A DNA stretch of 64,000 nucleotides from Burkholderia cepacia (GTDB taxonomy: Bacteria > Pseudomonadota > Gammaproteobacteria > Burkholderiales > Burkholderiaceae), in the NCBI RefSeq assembly GCF_029962485.1, contig NZ_CP073638.1, positions 1,116,001 through 1,180,000 of the forward strand, in the 5' to 3' direction. This document shows positions 25,247 to 35,043 of this stretch, one piece after another (position 1 is the stretch's first letter; each line of letters starts with the position of its first letter). A program made the translations under genes and the position numbers. The notes under the pieces were generated by a model that was not told the DNA's origin, searched no databases, and was given only the letters and a program-made list of their open reading frames with translations.

Positions 25247-26845
25247 ATGCTCGACGCCAATCTCAAGAACCAACTCAAAGCGTACCTCGAAAAAATCACG
25301 CGCCCGATCGAACTCGTCGCCTCGCTCGACGACAGCGCGAAATCGCAGGAACTGTTGGCGCTGCTGAACGAGATTGCGTCGTTGACGGATCGCGTGACCG
25401 TGACCGAACGCCGCGACGACGCCGAGCGCAAGCCGTCGTTCTCGATCGGCGAGCCCGGCAAGCCGGCCGGCATCCGCTTCGCCGGTATCCCGATGGGCCA
25501 TGAATTCACGTCGCTCGTGCTCGCCTTGCTGCAGACGGGCGGCCACCCGATCAAGCTCGACGACGACGTCATCGAACAAATCCGCGCGCTCGACGGCGAC
25601 TATGCGTTCGAAACGTTTTTCTCGCTGTCGTGCCAGAACTGCCCGGAAGTCGTGCAGGCGCTGAACGTGATGTCGCTGATCAACCCGCGTATCCGCCACG
25701 TCGCGATCGACGGCGCGCTGTTCCAGGATGAAGTCGAGGCGCGCCAGATCATGGCCGTGCCGACGATGTTCCTGAACGGCGCCTCGTTCGGCCAGGGCCG
25801 CAGCAGCGTGAAGGAAATCCTCGCGAAGCTCGACACGGGTGCCGGCGAGCGCGCCGCGAAGTCGCTCGAAAACAAGCCGGTGTTCGACACGCTGATCGTC
25901 GGCGGCGGCCCGGCAGGCGCGGCAGCCGCCATCTACTCGGCCCGCAAGGGCATCGCGACGGGCGTCGTCGCCGAGCGTTTCGGCGGCCAGGTGCTCGACA
26001 CGATGGCGATCGAGAACTTCGTGTCGGTGCAGGAAACCGAAGGGCCGAAGTTCGCGACGGCACTCGAGCAGCACGTGAAGCAGTACGACGTCGACATCAT
26101 GGACGTGCAGCGCGCCGATGCGCTGATTCCGGGCGACGTGCACCAGATCCGCCTCGCGAACGGCACGGTGCTGAAGGCGAAGACGATCATTCTCGCGACC
26201 GGCGCGCGCTGGCGCGAAATCAACGTGCCGGGCGAGCGCGAATACCGCAACCGCGGTGTCGCGTACTGCCCGCACTGCGACGGCCCGCTGTTCAAGGGCA
26301 AGCGCGTCGCGGTGGTCGGCGGCGGCAACTCGGGCGTCGAGGCCGCGATCGACCTGGCCGGCATCGTGAAGGCCGTCACGCTGATCGAATACGGTGCGCA
26401 ACTGCGCGCGGACGAAGTCCTGCAGCGCAAGCTGCGCAGCCTGCCGAACGTGACGATCGTCACGCAGGCGCAAACGATCGAGTTGACCGGCGACGGCAGC
26501 AAGCTGAACGGGCTCGTCTACAAGGACCTGCGCTCGGGCGACACGCAGCGCATCGATCTCGAAGGCGTGTTCGTGCAGATCGGTCTCGTGCCGAACACCG
26601 AATGGCTGAAAGGCACGGTCGAACTGTCGAAGCACGGCGAGATCGTCGTCGATGCCCGCGGCGCGACGTCGGTGCCGGGTGTGTTCGCGGCCGGCGACGT
26701 GACGACGGTGCCGTTCAAGCAGATCGTGATCGCGGTGGGTGAAGGCGCGAAGGCATCGCTCGGCGCGTTCGACCACCTGATCCGTCAGGACGTGACGCCG
26801 GTGGCCGCTACGCAGCCGCAAGCAGAGGAAGCGGTCGCCGCCTAA
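25247..26845 (+). CDS. ahpF: Alkyl hydroperoxide reductase subunit F
   Basis: This 532-residue protein matches the AhpF family in length and order. An N-terminal tandem thioredoxin-like module carries the Cxx[10 protein letters not shown] (near residue 127). An FAD domain follows with [21 protein letters not shown] (near 213), then the NAD(P)H domain with [19 protein letters not shown], and the redox pair in YCPHCDGP (near 343). FAD-binding [17 protein letters not shown] is near the C-terminus. It transfers electrons from NADH to AhpC. The stop is followed by a 9-bp tandem repeat and a rho-independent terminator, ending the ahpCF unit. Confidence 0.97.
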   Translation: MLDANLKNQLKAYLEKITRPIELVASLDDSAKSQELLALLNEIASLTDRVTVTERRDDAERKPSFSIGEPGKPAGIRFAGIPMGHEFTSLVLALLQTGGHPIKLDDDVIEQIRALDGDYAFETFFSLSCQNCPEVVQALNVMSLINPRIRHVAIDGALFQDEVEARQIMAVPTMFLNGASFGQGRSSVKEILAKLDTGAGERAAKSLENKPVFDTLIVGGGPAGAAAAIYSARKGIATGVVAERFGGQVLDTMAIENFVSVQETEGPKFATALEQHVKQYDVDIMDVQRADALIPGDVHQIRLANGTVLKAKTIILATGARWREINVPGEREYRNRGVAYCPHCDGPLFKGKRVAVVGGGNSGVEAAIDLAGIVKAVTLIEYGAQLRADEVLQRKLRSLPNVTIVTQAQTIELTGDGSKLNGLVYKDLRSGDTQRIDLEGVFVQIGLVPNTEWLKGTVELSKHGEIVVDARGATSVPGVFAAGDVTTVPFKQIVIAVGEGAKASLGAFDHLIRQDVTPVAATQPQAEEAVAA

Positions 26846-26846
26846 C

Positions 26847-26895
26847 GCACCGGCAGCACCGGCAGCACCGGCAGCACCGGCAGCACCGGCAGCAC
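26847..26895. repeat. Tandem repeat GCACCGGCA, five copies
   Basis: Five perfect 9-bp copies of GCACCGGCA, plus a partial GCAC, start one base after the ahpF stop codon. The array is non-coding, lies ahead of the terminator and is a natural candidate for copy-number variation. Confidence 0.85.
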
Positions 26896-26914
26896 AACGA
26901 ATTGTCTCTCTTGG

Positions 26915-26951
26915 CCCCGCATGCCTTGGTCGGCGTGCGGGGTCTTTTTTT
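26915..26951 (+). terminator. Rho-independent terminator after ahpF
   Basis: The stem CCCCGCATGCC pairs with GGCGTGCGGGG around the loop TTGGTC, and is followed directly by TCTTTTTTT. Confidence 0.85.
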
Positions 26952-27000
26952 GCCTCTGCGCCGAGTGGTGGCGGGACGCGGGCCAACGCCGCCTTCGTCG

Positions 27001-27987
27001 CTACACGGTCGACATCAACCTGACGATTTCCCGCCGCAGATAGTTCGCGGCCGGACCGAGCCGCCGCCCGGCGCGCGTGACCACATAACGATCGAACGAC
27101 CGCGCGATCGGATGATCGAGCGGCACCGCGACGACCTGTCCCGCCGCGATCCTTTCCTGCGCCGCCCCGCGCGTCATGAATGCGACGGCGAGATTCTGCG
27201 CCGCGATCGCCACTGCCGTCGAAAACCGGTCGCAGCGAAATGCAGGCACGACCACGCGCGCGATATCGGCAAGGATCGCATCGACATGGGCCTGCAGCCC
27301 GAACTCGGCGGGCATGAAGACGAGACGCTCGTCGACGAGCGCTTCCATCTTCACGGATTTGCGCGACGCCATCGGGTGGTCGACCGAAAAGATCGCGCAG
27401 ATGGGCTCGCTCTGGAACAGCCGCGCATTCAGTGTCGGATCCGTCGTCGCGCCGATCGATACGCAGATATCGACCTGATCCTCGCGGGTCATCGCCAGGA
27501 GTTGCGGCAGCGAGCCGGTACGCAATTCCACGGTGATGCCCGGATACTTGTCCAGGAAAGGCTTCAGGACCATCGCGACCAGGCTCGCGACCGCCCCTTC
27601 GCCCGCCGCGATCGTCACCTGCCCGCGCTTGAGGCCGCGATACTCGTCGAGTTGCGCACGAAACCGGCGGGCATTGCGTTCGCAATCGCGAAAATAATCG
27701 ACCGCCATCTGCCCCGCTTCCGTCAGCTCCATTTTCCGGCCGCGGCGCGTCACGAGCGACAGCCGAAGTTCCCGCTCCGCAATGGCCACCTGCCGGCTGA
27801 TCGTCGACACGTTCACATTCAGGCCGAGCGCCGCCTGACGCATTCCGCCGTACGTCGCGATCGCGACCAGGTAGTGCAGCGTGCGCTCCGGAAGACTCCG
27901 TTCGACCGTATCCAATGGGTGCTCCAGTGTTGCTCTCAAAGCAACATTCTCGCAGCGTTCGACGCAACTTTCCAGACCGGTTTTCAC
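27001..27987 (-). CDS. LysR-family regulator
   Basis: This 328-residue protein was called from GTG 27987, preceded by GGCGGAG; later TTG or CTG starts are possible since the HTH begins only near residue 32. The HTH reads LPERTLHYLVAIATYGGM, then LNVNVSTISRQVAIAEREL. The effector domain begins RGQVTIAAGEGAVASLVAMV and carries PMASRKSVKMEALVDERLVFMPA. It diverges from the transporter/amidohydrolase pair across about 100 bases and is probably their regulator. Confidence 0.88.
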   Translation of the reverse strand: MKTGLESCVERCENVALRATLEHPLDTVERSLPERTLHYLVAIATYGGMRQAALGLNVNVSTISRQVAIAERELRLSLVTRRGRKMELTEAGQMAVDYFRDCERNARRFRAQLDEYRGLKRGQVTIAAGEGAVASLVAMVLKPFLDKYPGITVELRTGSLPQLLAMTREDQVDICVSIGATTDPTLNARLFQSEPICAIFSVDHPMASRKSVKMEALVDERLVFMPAEFGLQAHVDAILADIARVVVPAFRCDRFSTAVAIAAQNLAVAFMTRGAAQERIAAGQVVAVPLDHPIARSFDRYVVTRAGRRLGPAANYLRREIVRLMSTV

Positions 27988-28085
27988 CGATACTCCGCCC
28001 CGGAGCCGAGCCGCGCATGCAACCCGTCCGCGCCGGACCGAAAACAGGGTGGCTTACCACTCGAGGACATCCACGGAGGAGCAAC

Positions 28086-29522
28086 ATGAACGACGTCAGC
28101 CGGCCGATCGACCGCGCGGAACAGCCGCGCCAGCCCGCCCGCGCACGCGGCGGCAACGAGCCGGTCAACCCCTATGTGCTGCTGTTCGTCATGTTGATGG
28201 CGGCTGCGCTTGCGACCTGGATCGTGCCGTCCGGCGAGTTTGCGCGAACGCTCAGCAACGGCATCCGCTTTGTCGTGCCGGGCAGCCTGAAGCCGGTTGC
28301 GCAGCACGGCGTGACGCCGGGCGAGATGTTCGTCGCACTGGCCAACGGGATGACCGTGTCCGCGCCGATCATCTTTCTGATCCTGTTTACCGGCGGCGCA
28401 CTGGCCGTGCTCGAAGCGACCGGCGCGGTGCGCAACGCGCTCGCGCGGGTCGAACGTGGAGATCGCGCCCGGGCACACATCACAGTCGTCGTCATTTGCA
28501 TCGCCTTCTCGCTGCTCGGCACCCTGGGCATCGTGACAAATTCGGTCGTGGCATTCGTCCCGCTCGGGTTGCTGCTCGCGGAATCGATGCGGCTGCCGAA
28601 GGAAATCGGCGCCGGCGTGGTGTATCTGGGCACGTACGCCGGTTTCAACACGGGCATCCTCAATCCGGTGACGACCGGACTGTCGCAGCGCCTGGCCGGC
28701 CTGCCGATGTTTTCCGGCATGGCGTTCCGCGTGTGCATCTATGGCGCGTTCGTCATCGCCACCGTCGTCTTTCTCGTCTGGCGCATACGCGCCTGTCGAA
28801 CGACCGACGCCGCGGTTTCCGACCCGGCACCCTCGGCGGCCCGCCCGCCAGCGCCGACGCCCGCGCGGAGGTTCGACGCCCGGCAACGCGCCGTGGTCGG
28901 GATCGTGCTCGCTTGCCTGGCGGTCTTCGTCTACGGTTCGTCGACGCGCCACTGGGCCGAGACCGAGATGATCGCGATGTTTCTCGTCATGGCGATCTCC
29001 GCCGGGATCGTGAGCGGCATGCGCCCGGGCGCGATCGCGGACACCTTCCTCCACGGTTGCGGCGGGCTCGTCAAGGGTGCGCTCGTGGTCGGCATGGCGC
29101 GGGCCATCTCGATCGTGCTCGCCGACGGCAGAATCATGGACCCGATCGTCAACTCGCTCGCCGGCATGCTTGCACCGCTCGATTCCACGATGGCGGCGAT
29201 CTGCATGTTCGTGAGCGCCGCGCTGATCCATGTCGGCATCTCGTCCGGTTCCGGCGAATCCGCCGTCCTCGTGCCGATCTTCGCGCCGCTTGGCGACACG
29301 CTGCACCTGACCCGGCAGGTCACGGTGCAGGCCGTGCTGCTCGGCGAAGGCTTCATCAACTGCTTCAACCCGACTTCCGGTGTCCTGATGGCTGTCCTCG
29401 CAACGTCCGGCATCCCCTACTTCAAGTGGGTCCGTTTCGTCATGCCGCTGCTGATTGCGTGGTTCGTCATCTGCGTCGTCGCGATTGCGACCGGCGTCGC
29501 CCTGCACTGGGGCCCCTTCTAG
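28086..29522 (+). CDS. YfcC-family (C4-dicarboxylate anaerobic carrier type) membrane transporter
   Basis: This 478-residue protein starts at ATG 28086 with GGAGG 6 bases upstream. It has about 12 hydrophobic segments: YVLLFVMLMAAALATWIVPSGEF at the start, APIIFLILFTGGALAVLEATGA, a duplicated half-structure, and the conserved GLLLAESM, GTYAGFNTGILNPVTTGL and GEGFINCFNPTSGVLMAVLA re-entrant-type motifs typical of the YfcC carriers. Substrates in this family are dicarboxylates or acidic amino acids and peptides. Coupling to an M20 amidohydrolase 25 bases downstream suggests import of an N-acyl amino acid or short peptide that is then hydrolysed. Confidence 0.88.
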   Translation: MNDVSRPIDRAEQPRQPARARGGNEPVNPYVLLFVMLMAAALATWIVPSGEFARTLSNGIRFVVPGSLKPVAQHGVTPGEMFVALANGMTVSAPIIFLILFTGGALAVLEATGAVRNALARVERGDRARAHITVVVICIAFSLLGTLGIVTNSVVAFVPLGLLLAESMRLPKEIGAGVVYLGTYAGFNTGILNPVTTGLSQRLAGLPMFSGMAFRVCIYGAFVIATVVFLVWRIRACRTTDAAVSDPAPSAARPPAPTPARRFDARQRAVVGIVLACLAVFVYGSSTRHWAETEMIAMFLVMAISAGIVSGMRPGAIADTFLHGCGGLVKGALVVGMARAISIVLADGRIMDPIVNSLAGMLAPLDSTMAAICMFVSAALIHVGISSGSGESAVLVPIFAPLGDTLHLTRQVTVQAVLLGEGFINCFNPTSGVLMAVLATSGIPYFKWVRFVMPLLIAWFVICVVAIATGVALHWGPF

Positions 29523-29547
29523 TCAGCCGCTTTTTCCTGGATTGCCC

Positions 29548-30738
29548 ATGCTCCTACCCGACCTGAGTTCCGTCTCCGACCTGCAGCCGCTTGCCGACGA
29601 CATGCGCAAGCTCCGCTATACGCTGCACTGTTGCCCCGAACTGGCGTTCGAGGAAGTGCAGACCGCCGAGATCGTCGCCGCGCGCCTGAAGGAATATGGC
29701 TACACGGTCGCGACGGGCATCGCCGGCACCGGCGTGGTCGGCACGCTGCAACGCGGTTCGAACGAACGCCGCATCGGGATTCGCGCCGACATGGATGCGC
29801 TGCCGATCGACGAGCGCAATACGTTCGGTCACAAGAGCCTCCACCCGGGCCGCATGCATGCATGCGGCCACGATGGCCATACCGCGATGCTGCTCGGCGC
29901 GGCCCGGCACCTCGCACAACGCGGGCAATTCGACGGCACCGTGCATCTGATCTTCCAGCCGGCCGAGGAACGCGGCTTCGACAGCGGGGCCAAGCGCATG
30001 GTCGAGCAAGGATTGTTCACGCGCTTTCCTTGCGACGCGGTGTTCGCGATGCACAACCATCCGGGTGCGCCGGCCGGCACGTTCATGTTCCGCAAGGGGC
30101 ATTTCATGGCGGCAGGCGACCGCGTGTTCGTGAAGATCGTCGGCAAGGGCGGGCATGCTGCGCGCCCGCACCTGGCCAACGACCCGATCGTCGCCGCAGG
30201 CAGTATCGTGATGGCCTTGCAGACCATCGTGTCGCGCAACGTCGATCCGACGCAGTCGGCCGTCGTGACGATCGGCAAGATCGCCGGCGGATCGGCGCCG
30301 AACGTGATTCCGGGCGAAGTCGAATTGAGCCTCAGCGTCCGTTCGTTCGACGTGAATGTCCGCCGGATGCTGAAGGAACGCATCACTGCGCTCGTGCACG
30401 CACAGGCCGAAAGCTACGGCCTGCGCGCCGTCGTCGACTATGTGGAAGGCTATCCGGTGGTGACGAACACCGACGCAGAAACCGCGCTCGCGATCGAAGT
30501 CGCGAAAGAGCTGGTGGGCGAGGCGCATGTAACGGAACAGATGGCGCCGTTGATGGGCAGCGAGGACTTTGCCTACATGCTGCAGGCCTGCCCCGGCGCA
30601 TTCCTGCGGATCGGCAACGGCCCGACCGACGGCGGGAACACGCTGCATAGCGCGACCTACGACTTCAATGACGAGAACCTGGTCGTCGGCTCCGCATTCT
30701 GGGCGAGGCTGGTGGAACGTTATCTACCCGTCGCGTGA
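29548..30738 (+). CDS. M20 family amidohydrolase (hippurate hydrolase-like)
   Basis: This 396-residue protein was called from ATG 29548 (MLLPDLSSVSDLQPLADD). The dinuclear metal site is intact: IRADMDALPI, RMHACGHDGHTAMLLGAA, FQPAEERGFDSGAKRMVEQG, FAMHNHPGAP, and a C-terminal GSEDFAYMLQACPGAFLRIGNG. The dimerisation domain contains GKGGHAARPHLANDP. This subgroup removes acyl groups from N-acyl amino acids (hippurate, N-acetyl amino acids). It is coupled with the carrier upstream and probably controlled by the LysR at 27001. Confidence 0.93.
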   Translation: MLLPDLSSVSDLQPLADDMRKLRYTLHCCPELAFEEVQTAEIVAARLKEYGYTVATGIAGTGVVGTLQRGSNERRIGIRADMDALPIDERNTFGHKSLHPGRMHACGHDGHTAMLLGAARHLAQRGQFDGTVHLIFQPAEERGFDSGAKRMVEQGLFTRFPCDAVFAMHNHPGAPAGTFMFRKGHFMAAGDRVFVKIVGKGGHAARPHLANDPIVAAGSIVMALQTIVSRNVDPTQSAVVTIGKIAGGSAPNVIPGEVELSLSVRSFDVNVRRMLKERITALVHAQAESYGLRAVVDYVEGYPVVTNTDAETALAIEVAKELVGEAHVTEQMAPLMGSEDFAYMLQACPGAFLRIGNGPTDGGNTLHSATYDFNDENLVVGSAFWARLVERYLPVA

Positions 30739-30862
30739 GCGATCGATGGCTGCCGTGCTGCATCGCCCGCGCGGCGGCCCTTCGTCGACGCGCCGTTTGC
30801 ACGGCCACCCCGATCGGGCGTAGGCTTCGTCGAACCGGCCCGGAAACCAGGGAAGACCACAC

Positions 30863-32095
30863 ATGCTCGGCATGCCAATCAAATCGTTCGTCATGCTCGC
30901 CTTCGGCGCCGCCGTCGGTACGTGGGCACTTGCCGCCGAACCGCTTCCGGTCGGGCGGGACACCGGCGTTCCGGCCTTCTATGCGTGGACCGACACCGTT
31001 CCGGCAACGCCCGGACAATTGCTGCGCACCGAACCGCTGACGACCGAGCAGAGCCTCGCCGAAGCCGGCAAGAACATCCGGATCCTCTACACATCGACCG
31101 ACGGCGTCGACGGCCGCACGCCGATCGTCGTGTCGGGCGCGCTGTTTCTGCCGAAAGGAACACCGCCGCGAGGCGGCTGGCCGACGATGGCGTGGGCACA
31201 CGGCACCGTCGGTAGCGCCAACGTGTGTGCACCGTCGCTGGCGCGCCGCAGCGAACGCGACACGCGCTATCTGAACGACTGGCTCGCCCGCGGCTACGCG
31301 ATCGTCGCGACCGACTATCAGGGCCTCGGCGCGTCCGGCGTGCATCCCTACGGACTGACGCGCCCGCTCGCGTACAACGTTCTCGACAGCATCCGCGCGG
31401 TGCAGCACGGCGACTTCGACCTGACGTCCCGCGCCGTCGTGTTCGGGCAATCGCAAGGCGCACGCGCCGCCTTTGCAACGGCCGTCTATGCGAAGTCGTA
31501 TGCGCCCGAACTGGCGATCGCCGGCGTGGTGGCAACCGGCACGCCCTATGCGGCCGTTCACAACCACGCGGCCGATACCGAGCGGGCACGCGCGCACCAG
31601 TCGGTCGTCCCGACCTTCGCGTACGACATGCTGCGCATCAGTACCGCGGCGCTGCTCGATCCCGCGTTCGTTCCTGCCGACTACCTGCACGAGAATGCCA
31701 TGCCGGCGTTCGAACTCAGCCGGCGCGCATGCCTGCATGCACTCGAATCGAGGATCGTCGCGGACGAACTCACGTACGACACCAGCTTCAAGCGTTCGCC
31801 AAAGCCGGCGTTCGAGGCGATCCAGCGCGAAGCCGCCTATCCGGCGCTGACGTCGGACATTCCGATCTTCATCGGCACGGGCGGCAAGGATCGCGACGTG
31901 TTCGTGCCAGACCAGATCGCACTCGCCACCGACGCCTGCCGCGCCGGCGACCGGATCGAATGGCATTTCTATCCGGCGCTCGACCACTCCGGAACCGTCA
32001 ACGGCTCGCTTCCCGATTCCGCTCGATTCGTCGCACGAGCGTTTGCTGGCGAACGACTCGATGGAAATTGCGCGTCGTTACCGTCGAAGCCTTGA
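30863..32095 (+). CDS. Secreted alpha/beta hydrolase, lipase-like
   Basis: This 410-residue protein has a signal peptide at residues 1-24 (cleavage after ALA-AE). The alpha/beta-hydrolase elements are the oxyanion region MAWAHGTVGSANVCAPS, ATDYQGLGASG, the nucleophile elbow GQSQGARAAF, an acid in GTGGKDRDVF and the histidine in YPALDHSGTVNG. The architecture resembles the secreted triacylglycerol-lipase family with a LIP-type core. It is monocistronic. The substrate is unknown; esters or lipids are likely. Confidence 0.85.
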   Translation: MLGMPIKSFVMLAFGAAVGTWALAAEPLPVGRDTGVPAFYAWTDTVPATPGQLLRTEPLTTEQSLAEAGKNIRILYTSTDGVDGRTPIVVSGALFLPKGTPPRGGWPTMAWAHGTVGSANVCAPSLARRSERDTRYLNDWLARGYAIVATDYQGLGASGVHPYGLTRPLAYNVLDSIRAVQHGDFDLTSRAVVFGQSQGARAAFATAVYAKSYAPELAIAGVVATGTPYAAVHNHAADTERARAHQSVVPTFAYDMLRISTAALLDPAFVPADYLHENAMPAFELSRRACLHALESRIVADELTYDTSFKRSPKPAFEAIQREAAYPALTSDIPIFIGTGGKDRDVFVPDQIALATDACRAGDRIEWHFYPALDHSGTVNGSLPDSARFVARAFAGERLDGNCASLPSKP

Positions 32096-32214
32096 AGCGG
32101 GGCTGAAGCGCATGCGCGGATCCGTTTCGCGAATGGCGCATCGCACGCAGCATTCCCTCTCGACGATACGATCGAGTCTCGCCTGCGTCATGCGACAAAC
32201 GCTCATCGCGAAAA

Positions 32215-32949
32215 TCACTTCGGCGTCGAAGGCGAGCTGTCGTTCGTCGTCCTGACGTTACTCGATTCCCGGACCAGTTGCTCGGTCATCGCAGCGGCAA
32301 CCGGGTTCGCACCCGACGACGAACCGCCCTGCCGGTACGAACCGGCGCTTGCCGACATCGACGACATCGGCGGCGGCGGCAACGACGGGTCAAGCTTCGC
32401 CGATTCCCTGACGAGTGCAGCCGTTTCCGGTGTTTCGGATTTCGTCGCGGCCGGTGCAGCGGCCTCATGGCGTTCGAGGCCATCGCGCTTGCGCGGCGCG
32501 CGTTGCGTAACCTGCGCGGGTGCGGCCGGCTGGGTCGGTTTGGCGGTCGGTGGCGGCGCTGGCGGGGTCGAATCCTGCGCATCGACCGTCACGACATTCA
32601 CCTTCGGCGGCGGCGCACTCGGCTTCGTCTCCGGCTGGGCTTTATCGCTGACGACCGGTACAGCGGGGGCAGAAGGAGGCGCGGCGCTGACGCGCGCGGG
32701 TGCGGATGGAGGTGGCGGAACAGCGGCCTGTTGCGGCGGCGGCGCGGCGGCGGGTGCCGACGGCGCGATGGCGCCCTGCACCGCGTGATCGTTGTTCGCG
32801 GGTGCGACGGCCGCCGGCGCGGCCGAATCGCCAATGCCCGAGTCTTCGATCGCACGGTGGTCCGCGCGCAGAAGCATCACGTAGGCAGTGCCGGCCGCGG
32901 CTACCAGGAGCCCACCGGCGATCATCAAGGTCTTGCGGGTACTCGTCAT
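32215..32949 (-). CDS. Pro/Ala-rich protein with one N-terminal membrane segment
   Basis: This 244-residue protein has a membrane segment at residues 7-26 (TLMIAGGLLVAAAGTAYVML), followed by a long Ala/Pro/Ser-rich region with PPP clusters and no fold I can name. A modestly charged C-terminus (AALVRESAKLDPSLPPPP, then AAAMTEQLVRESSN) has the recurring LVRES motif twice. The layout resembles periplasm-spanning linkers of TonB or secretion accessory proteins, but no TonB or FHA motif is visible. It is convergent with the lipase gene and stands alone, so function is unknown. Confidence 0.65.
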   Translation of the reverse strand: MTSTRKTLMIAGGLLVAAAGTAYVMLLRADHRAIEDSGIGDSAAPAAVAPANNDHAVQGAIAPSAPAAAPPPQQAAVPPPPSAPARVSAAPPSAPAVPVVSDKAQPETKPSAPPPKVNVVTVDAQDSTPPAPPPTAKPTQPAAPAQVTQRAPRKRDGLERHEAAAPAATKSETPETAALVRESAKLDPSLPPPPMSSMSASAGSYRQGGSSSGANPVAAAMTEQLVRESSNVRTTNDSSPSTPK

Positions 32950-33109
32950 GCTTGCTCACCGATCATGTCGACGTGAACAAGCCATCATACGCGGCCATTG
33001 GCCGTCGATCCCGCATGAATACATTTGGTTGCATTGTGCCGGGAGCCGGTCGGCGTGACGTTCGTCAGACGTATTGCTGCCCTGCTCCGGCACGATCGAA
33101 GCGCCGCCC

Positions 33110-33664
33110 TTACTCCGGAAACGGCAATTCCGTCTGCCCGTCCGCGCGCATGCCGAACGTATTCAGCGTCATCGCAACGAGCGCGTAGTAGCCGAGCAAC
33201 GCAACGAGATTCACAACGGTTTCGTGACCGAAACGCGCTTGCGCCCGTGCGAACGTCGCGTCGCTGACGCGCTTCGTATCGTACAGCTCGCTTGCGAATG
33301 CATGAATCAGCGCATCGTCGTCCGATTCGAATGCGGGCGCGACGCCGAGCCGGATTGCGTCGGCCGTCGCCGCCGGTACGCCCGCATCGAGCGCGATCGG
33401 ATGATGGATGTGCCACTCGGCCTGCGAGCGCCAGCGTGCGGCCGTCACGAGAATCGCAAGCTCCGACAGCCGCAGCGGCAGGCCCGTGCGATAGCGGCAG
33501 AACGCACCGAGCTTCTGCGCGTGCTGGGCCAGCTCGGGGCTCGCGATCCAGCCGAGGAACGGCCCGTTCAGGTTGCCGCGCGGGCCGCTGAGGATGTCGG
33601 CCAGCACGGCCTTCTGCTCATCGGTGGCCGATGCGGGATCGAACGGAGGCAATCTGTCAGTCAT
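33110..33664 (-). CDS. Carboxymuconolactone decarboxylase family protein
   Basis: This 184-residue protein was called from ATG 33664 (MTDRLPPFDPASATDEQ). Family-like segments are LPLRLSELAILVTAARWRSQAEWHIHHPIALDAG and GHETVVNLVALLGYYALVAMTLNTFGM. It lacks the CxxC of peroxidase-active AhpD proteins, so a classic AhpD role is unlikely. It is the last gene of the run that starts with glnH; the preceding aminotransferase ends 29 bases upstream. Its reaction in this pathway is unknown. Confidence 0.85.
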   Translation of the reverse strand: MTDRLPPFDPASATDEQKAVLADILSGPRGNLNGPFLGWIASPELAQHAQKLGAFCRYRTGLPLRLSELAILVTAARWRSQAEWHIHHPIALDAGVPAATADAIRLGVAPAFESDDDALIHAFASELYDTKRVSDATFARAQARFGHETVVNLVALLGYYALVAMTLNTFGMRADGQTELPFPE

Positions 33665-33693
33665 GTTGATGTTCCGGTGAGGTTCGGTGGCCG

Positions 33694-35028
33694 TCACACA
33701 CCGGCCGACGCGAGCGCCGCGCCGATCGCGCCGGACAGTCGCTCGACGATCGTATCGATCTGCTGCGCGGTGCTGATGAACGGCGGCGCAACCAGGATGT
33801 GATCGCCGTGGACGCCGTCGATCGTGCCGCCCATCGGATACACCATCAACCCGCGCTGCATCGCTTCGCGCTTGACCGCCGCATGCAGCTTCAGCGCGGG
33901 ATCGAACGTCGCCTTGGTGTCGCGATCGCGCACAAGTTCAACGCCGACGAACAGCCCACGGCCGCGCACGTCGCCCACATGCGGATGCGCGCCGTAATGC
34001 TCGCGTAACGATGCACGCAGTTGCTCGCCACGCGCCTTCACGTTGTCGAGCAGTTTCTCTTCGGCGATCACGCGCTGTACTTCGAGCGCGGCCGCACAGG
34101 CGGTTGCGTGGCCGAGGTACGTGTGGCCGTGCTGGAAGAAGCCCGAGCCGTCGACGATCGTCCGGTAGATGCGGTCGCTCACCAGCGTTGCGCCGATCGG
34201 CTGGTAGCCTGCGCCGAGCCCTTTCGCGATCGTCAGCAGGTCGGGCGCGACGCCGTCTTCTTCACATGCGTACAGATAACCGGTACGCCCCATCCCCGAC
34301 ATGATCTCGTCGAGGATCAGCAGCACGCCGTACTTGTCGCACACCGCGCGAATCTTCTTCAGATACGTGCGCACCGGCGGCACCGCGCCAGCCGTCGCGC
34401 CGACCACCGTTTCCGCGACGAACGCCGCAACGTTTTCCGCGCCGAGTTCGACGATCTTTCGTTCAAGCTCGTCCGCCAGACGCTGTGCATACGCTTCGTC
34501 GGTTTCGCCCGATTGCTGGTCGCGGTACGCATAGCACGGGCTCACGTGGTGCGCTTCGATCAGCAGCGGCAGGAACGGCTCGCGCCGCCAGGCGTTGCCG
34601 CCGATCGCGAGTGCGCCGAGCGTGTTGCCGTGATAGCTCTGCCGCCGCGCGATGAAATGCCGGCGCTGCGACTCGCCCTTCTCGACGAAATACTGGCGTG
34701 CGAGCTTCAGCGCGGCCTCGATCGCTTCGGAGCCGCCCGATACGAAGTACACGTGTTCGAGGCCGGCCGGCGCGGCAGCGACGAGCCGGTCGGCGAGTTC
34801 CTCGGCCACGTCGGTGGTGAAGAACGACGTATGCGCGTACGCGAGTTGCTGCACCTGCCGCTTGATCGCGTCGATCACGCGCTGGTTGCTGTGGCCGAGA
34901 CACGACACGGCCGCGCCGCCGCAGGCGTCGATATAGCGTTTGCCGGTGGAATCGATGATCTCGATGCCGTCGCCGGCGACGGCAACGGGCAAGGTGGCGC
35001 GCGGAGCGCGATGGAAAACGGTCGTCAT
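33694..35028 (-). CDS. Class III PLP-dependent aminotransferase
   Basis: This 444-residue protein was called from ATG 35028 with GAGG upstream; an in-frame ATG at 35040 is less well placed. It has the class III fold: GGAAVSCLGHSNQRV, the cofactor phosphate loop VSGGSEAIEAALKLARQ, YHGNTLGALAIGG, ILDEIMSGMGRTG and the Schiff-base lysine in LLTIAKGLGAGYQPIGA. This branch uses beta- or omega-amino acids or polyamines with pyruvate or 2-oxoglutarate. In this operon it probably deaminates the amine released by the C45 hydrolase. Confidence 0.9.
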   Translation of the reverse strand: MTTVFHRAPRATLPVAVAGDGIEIIDSTGKRYIDACGGAAVSCLGHSNQRVIDAIKRQVQQLAYAHTSFFTTDVAEELADRLVAAAPAGLEHVYFVSGGSEAIEAALKLARQYFVEKGESQRRHFIARRQSYHGNTLGALAIGGNAWRREPFLPLLIEAHHVSPCYAYRDQQSGETDEAYAQRLADELERKIVELGAENVAAFVAETVVGATAGAVPPVRTYLKKIRAVCDKYGVLLILDEIMSGMGRTGYLYACEEDGVAPDLLTIAKGLGAGYQPIGATLVSDRIYRTIVDGSGFFQHGHTYLGHATACAAALEVQRVIAEEKLLDNVKARGEQLRASLREHYGAHPHVGDVRGRGLFVGVELVRDRDTKATFDPALKLHAAVKREAMQRGLMVYPMGGTIDGVHGDHILVAPPFISTAQQIDTIVERLSGAIGAALASAGV

Positions 35029-35043
35029 GCGTTGCCTCATGGA

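Noticed and set aside
24767..28168. Open minus-strand frame of 1133 codons across ahpC, ahpF and the LysR
   Set aside because: It runs antisense to two certain genes (AhpC, AhpF) and its product is Arg/Asp/His-rich without any family motif. It is a shadow created by high-GC codon bias.
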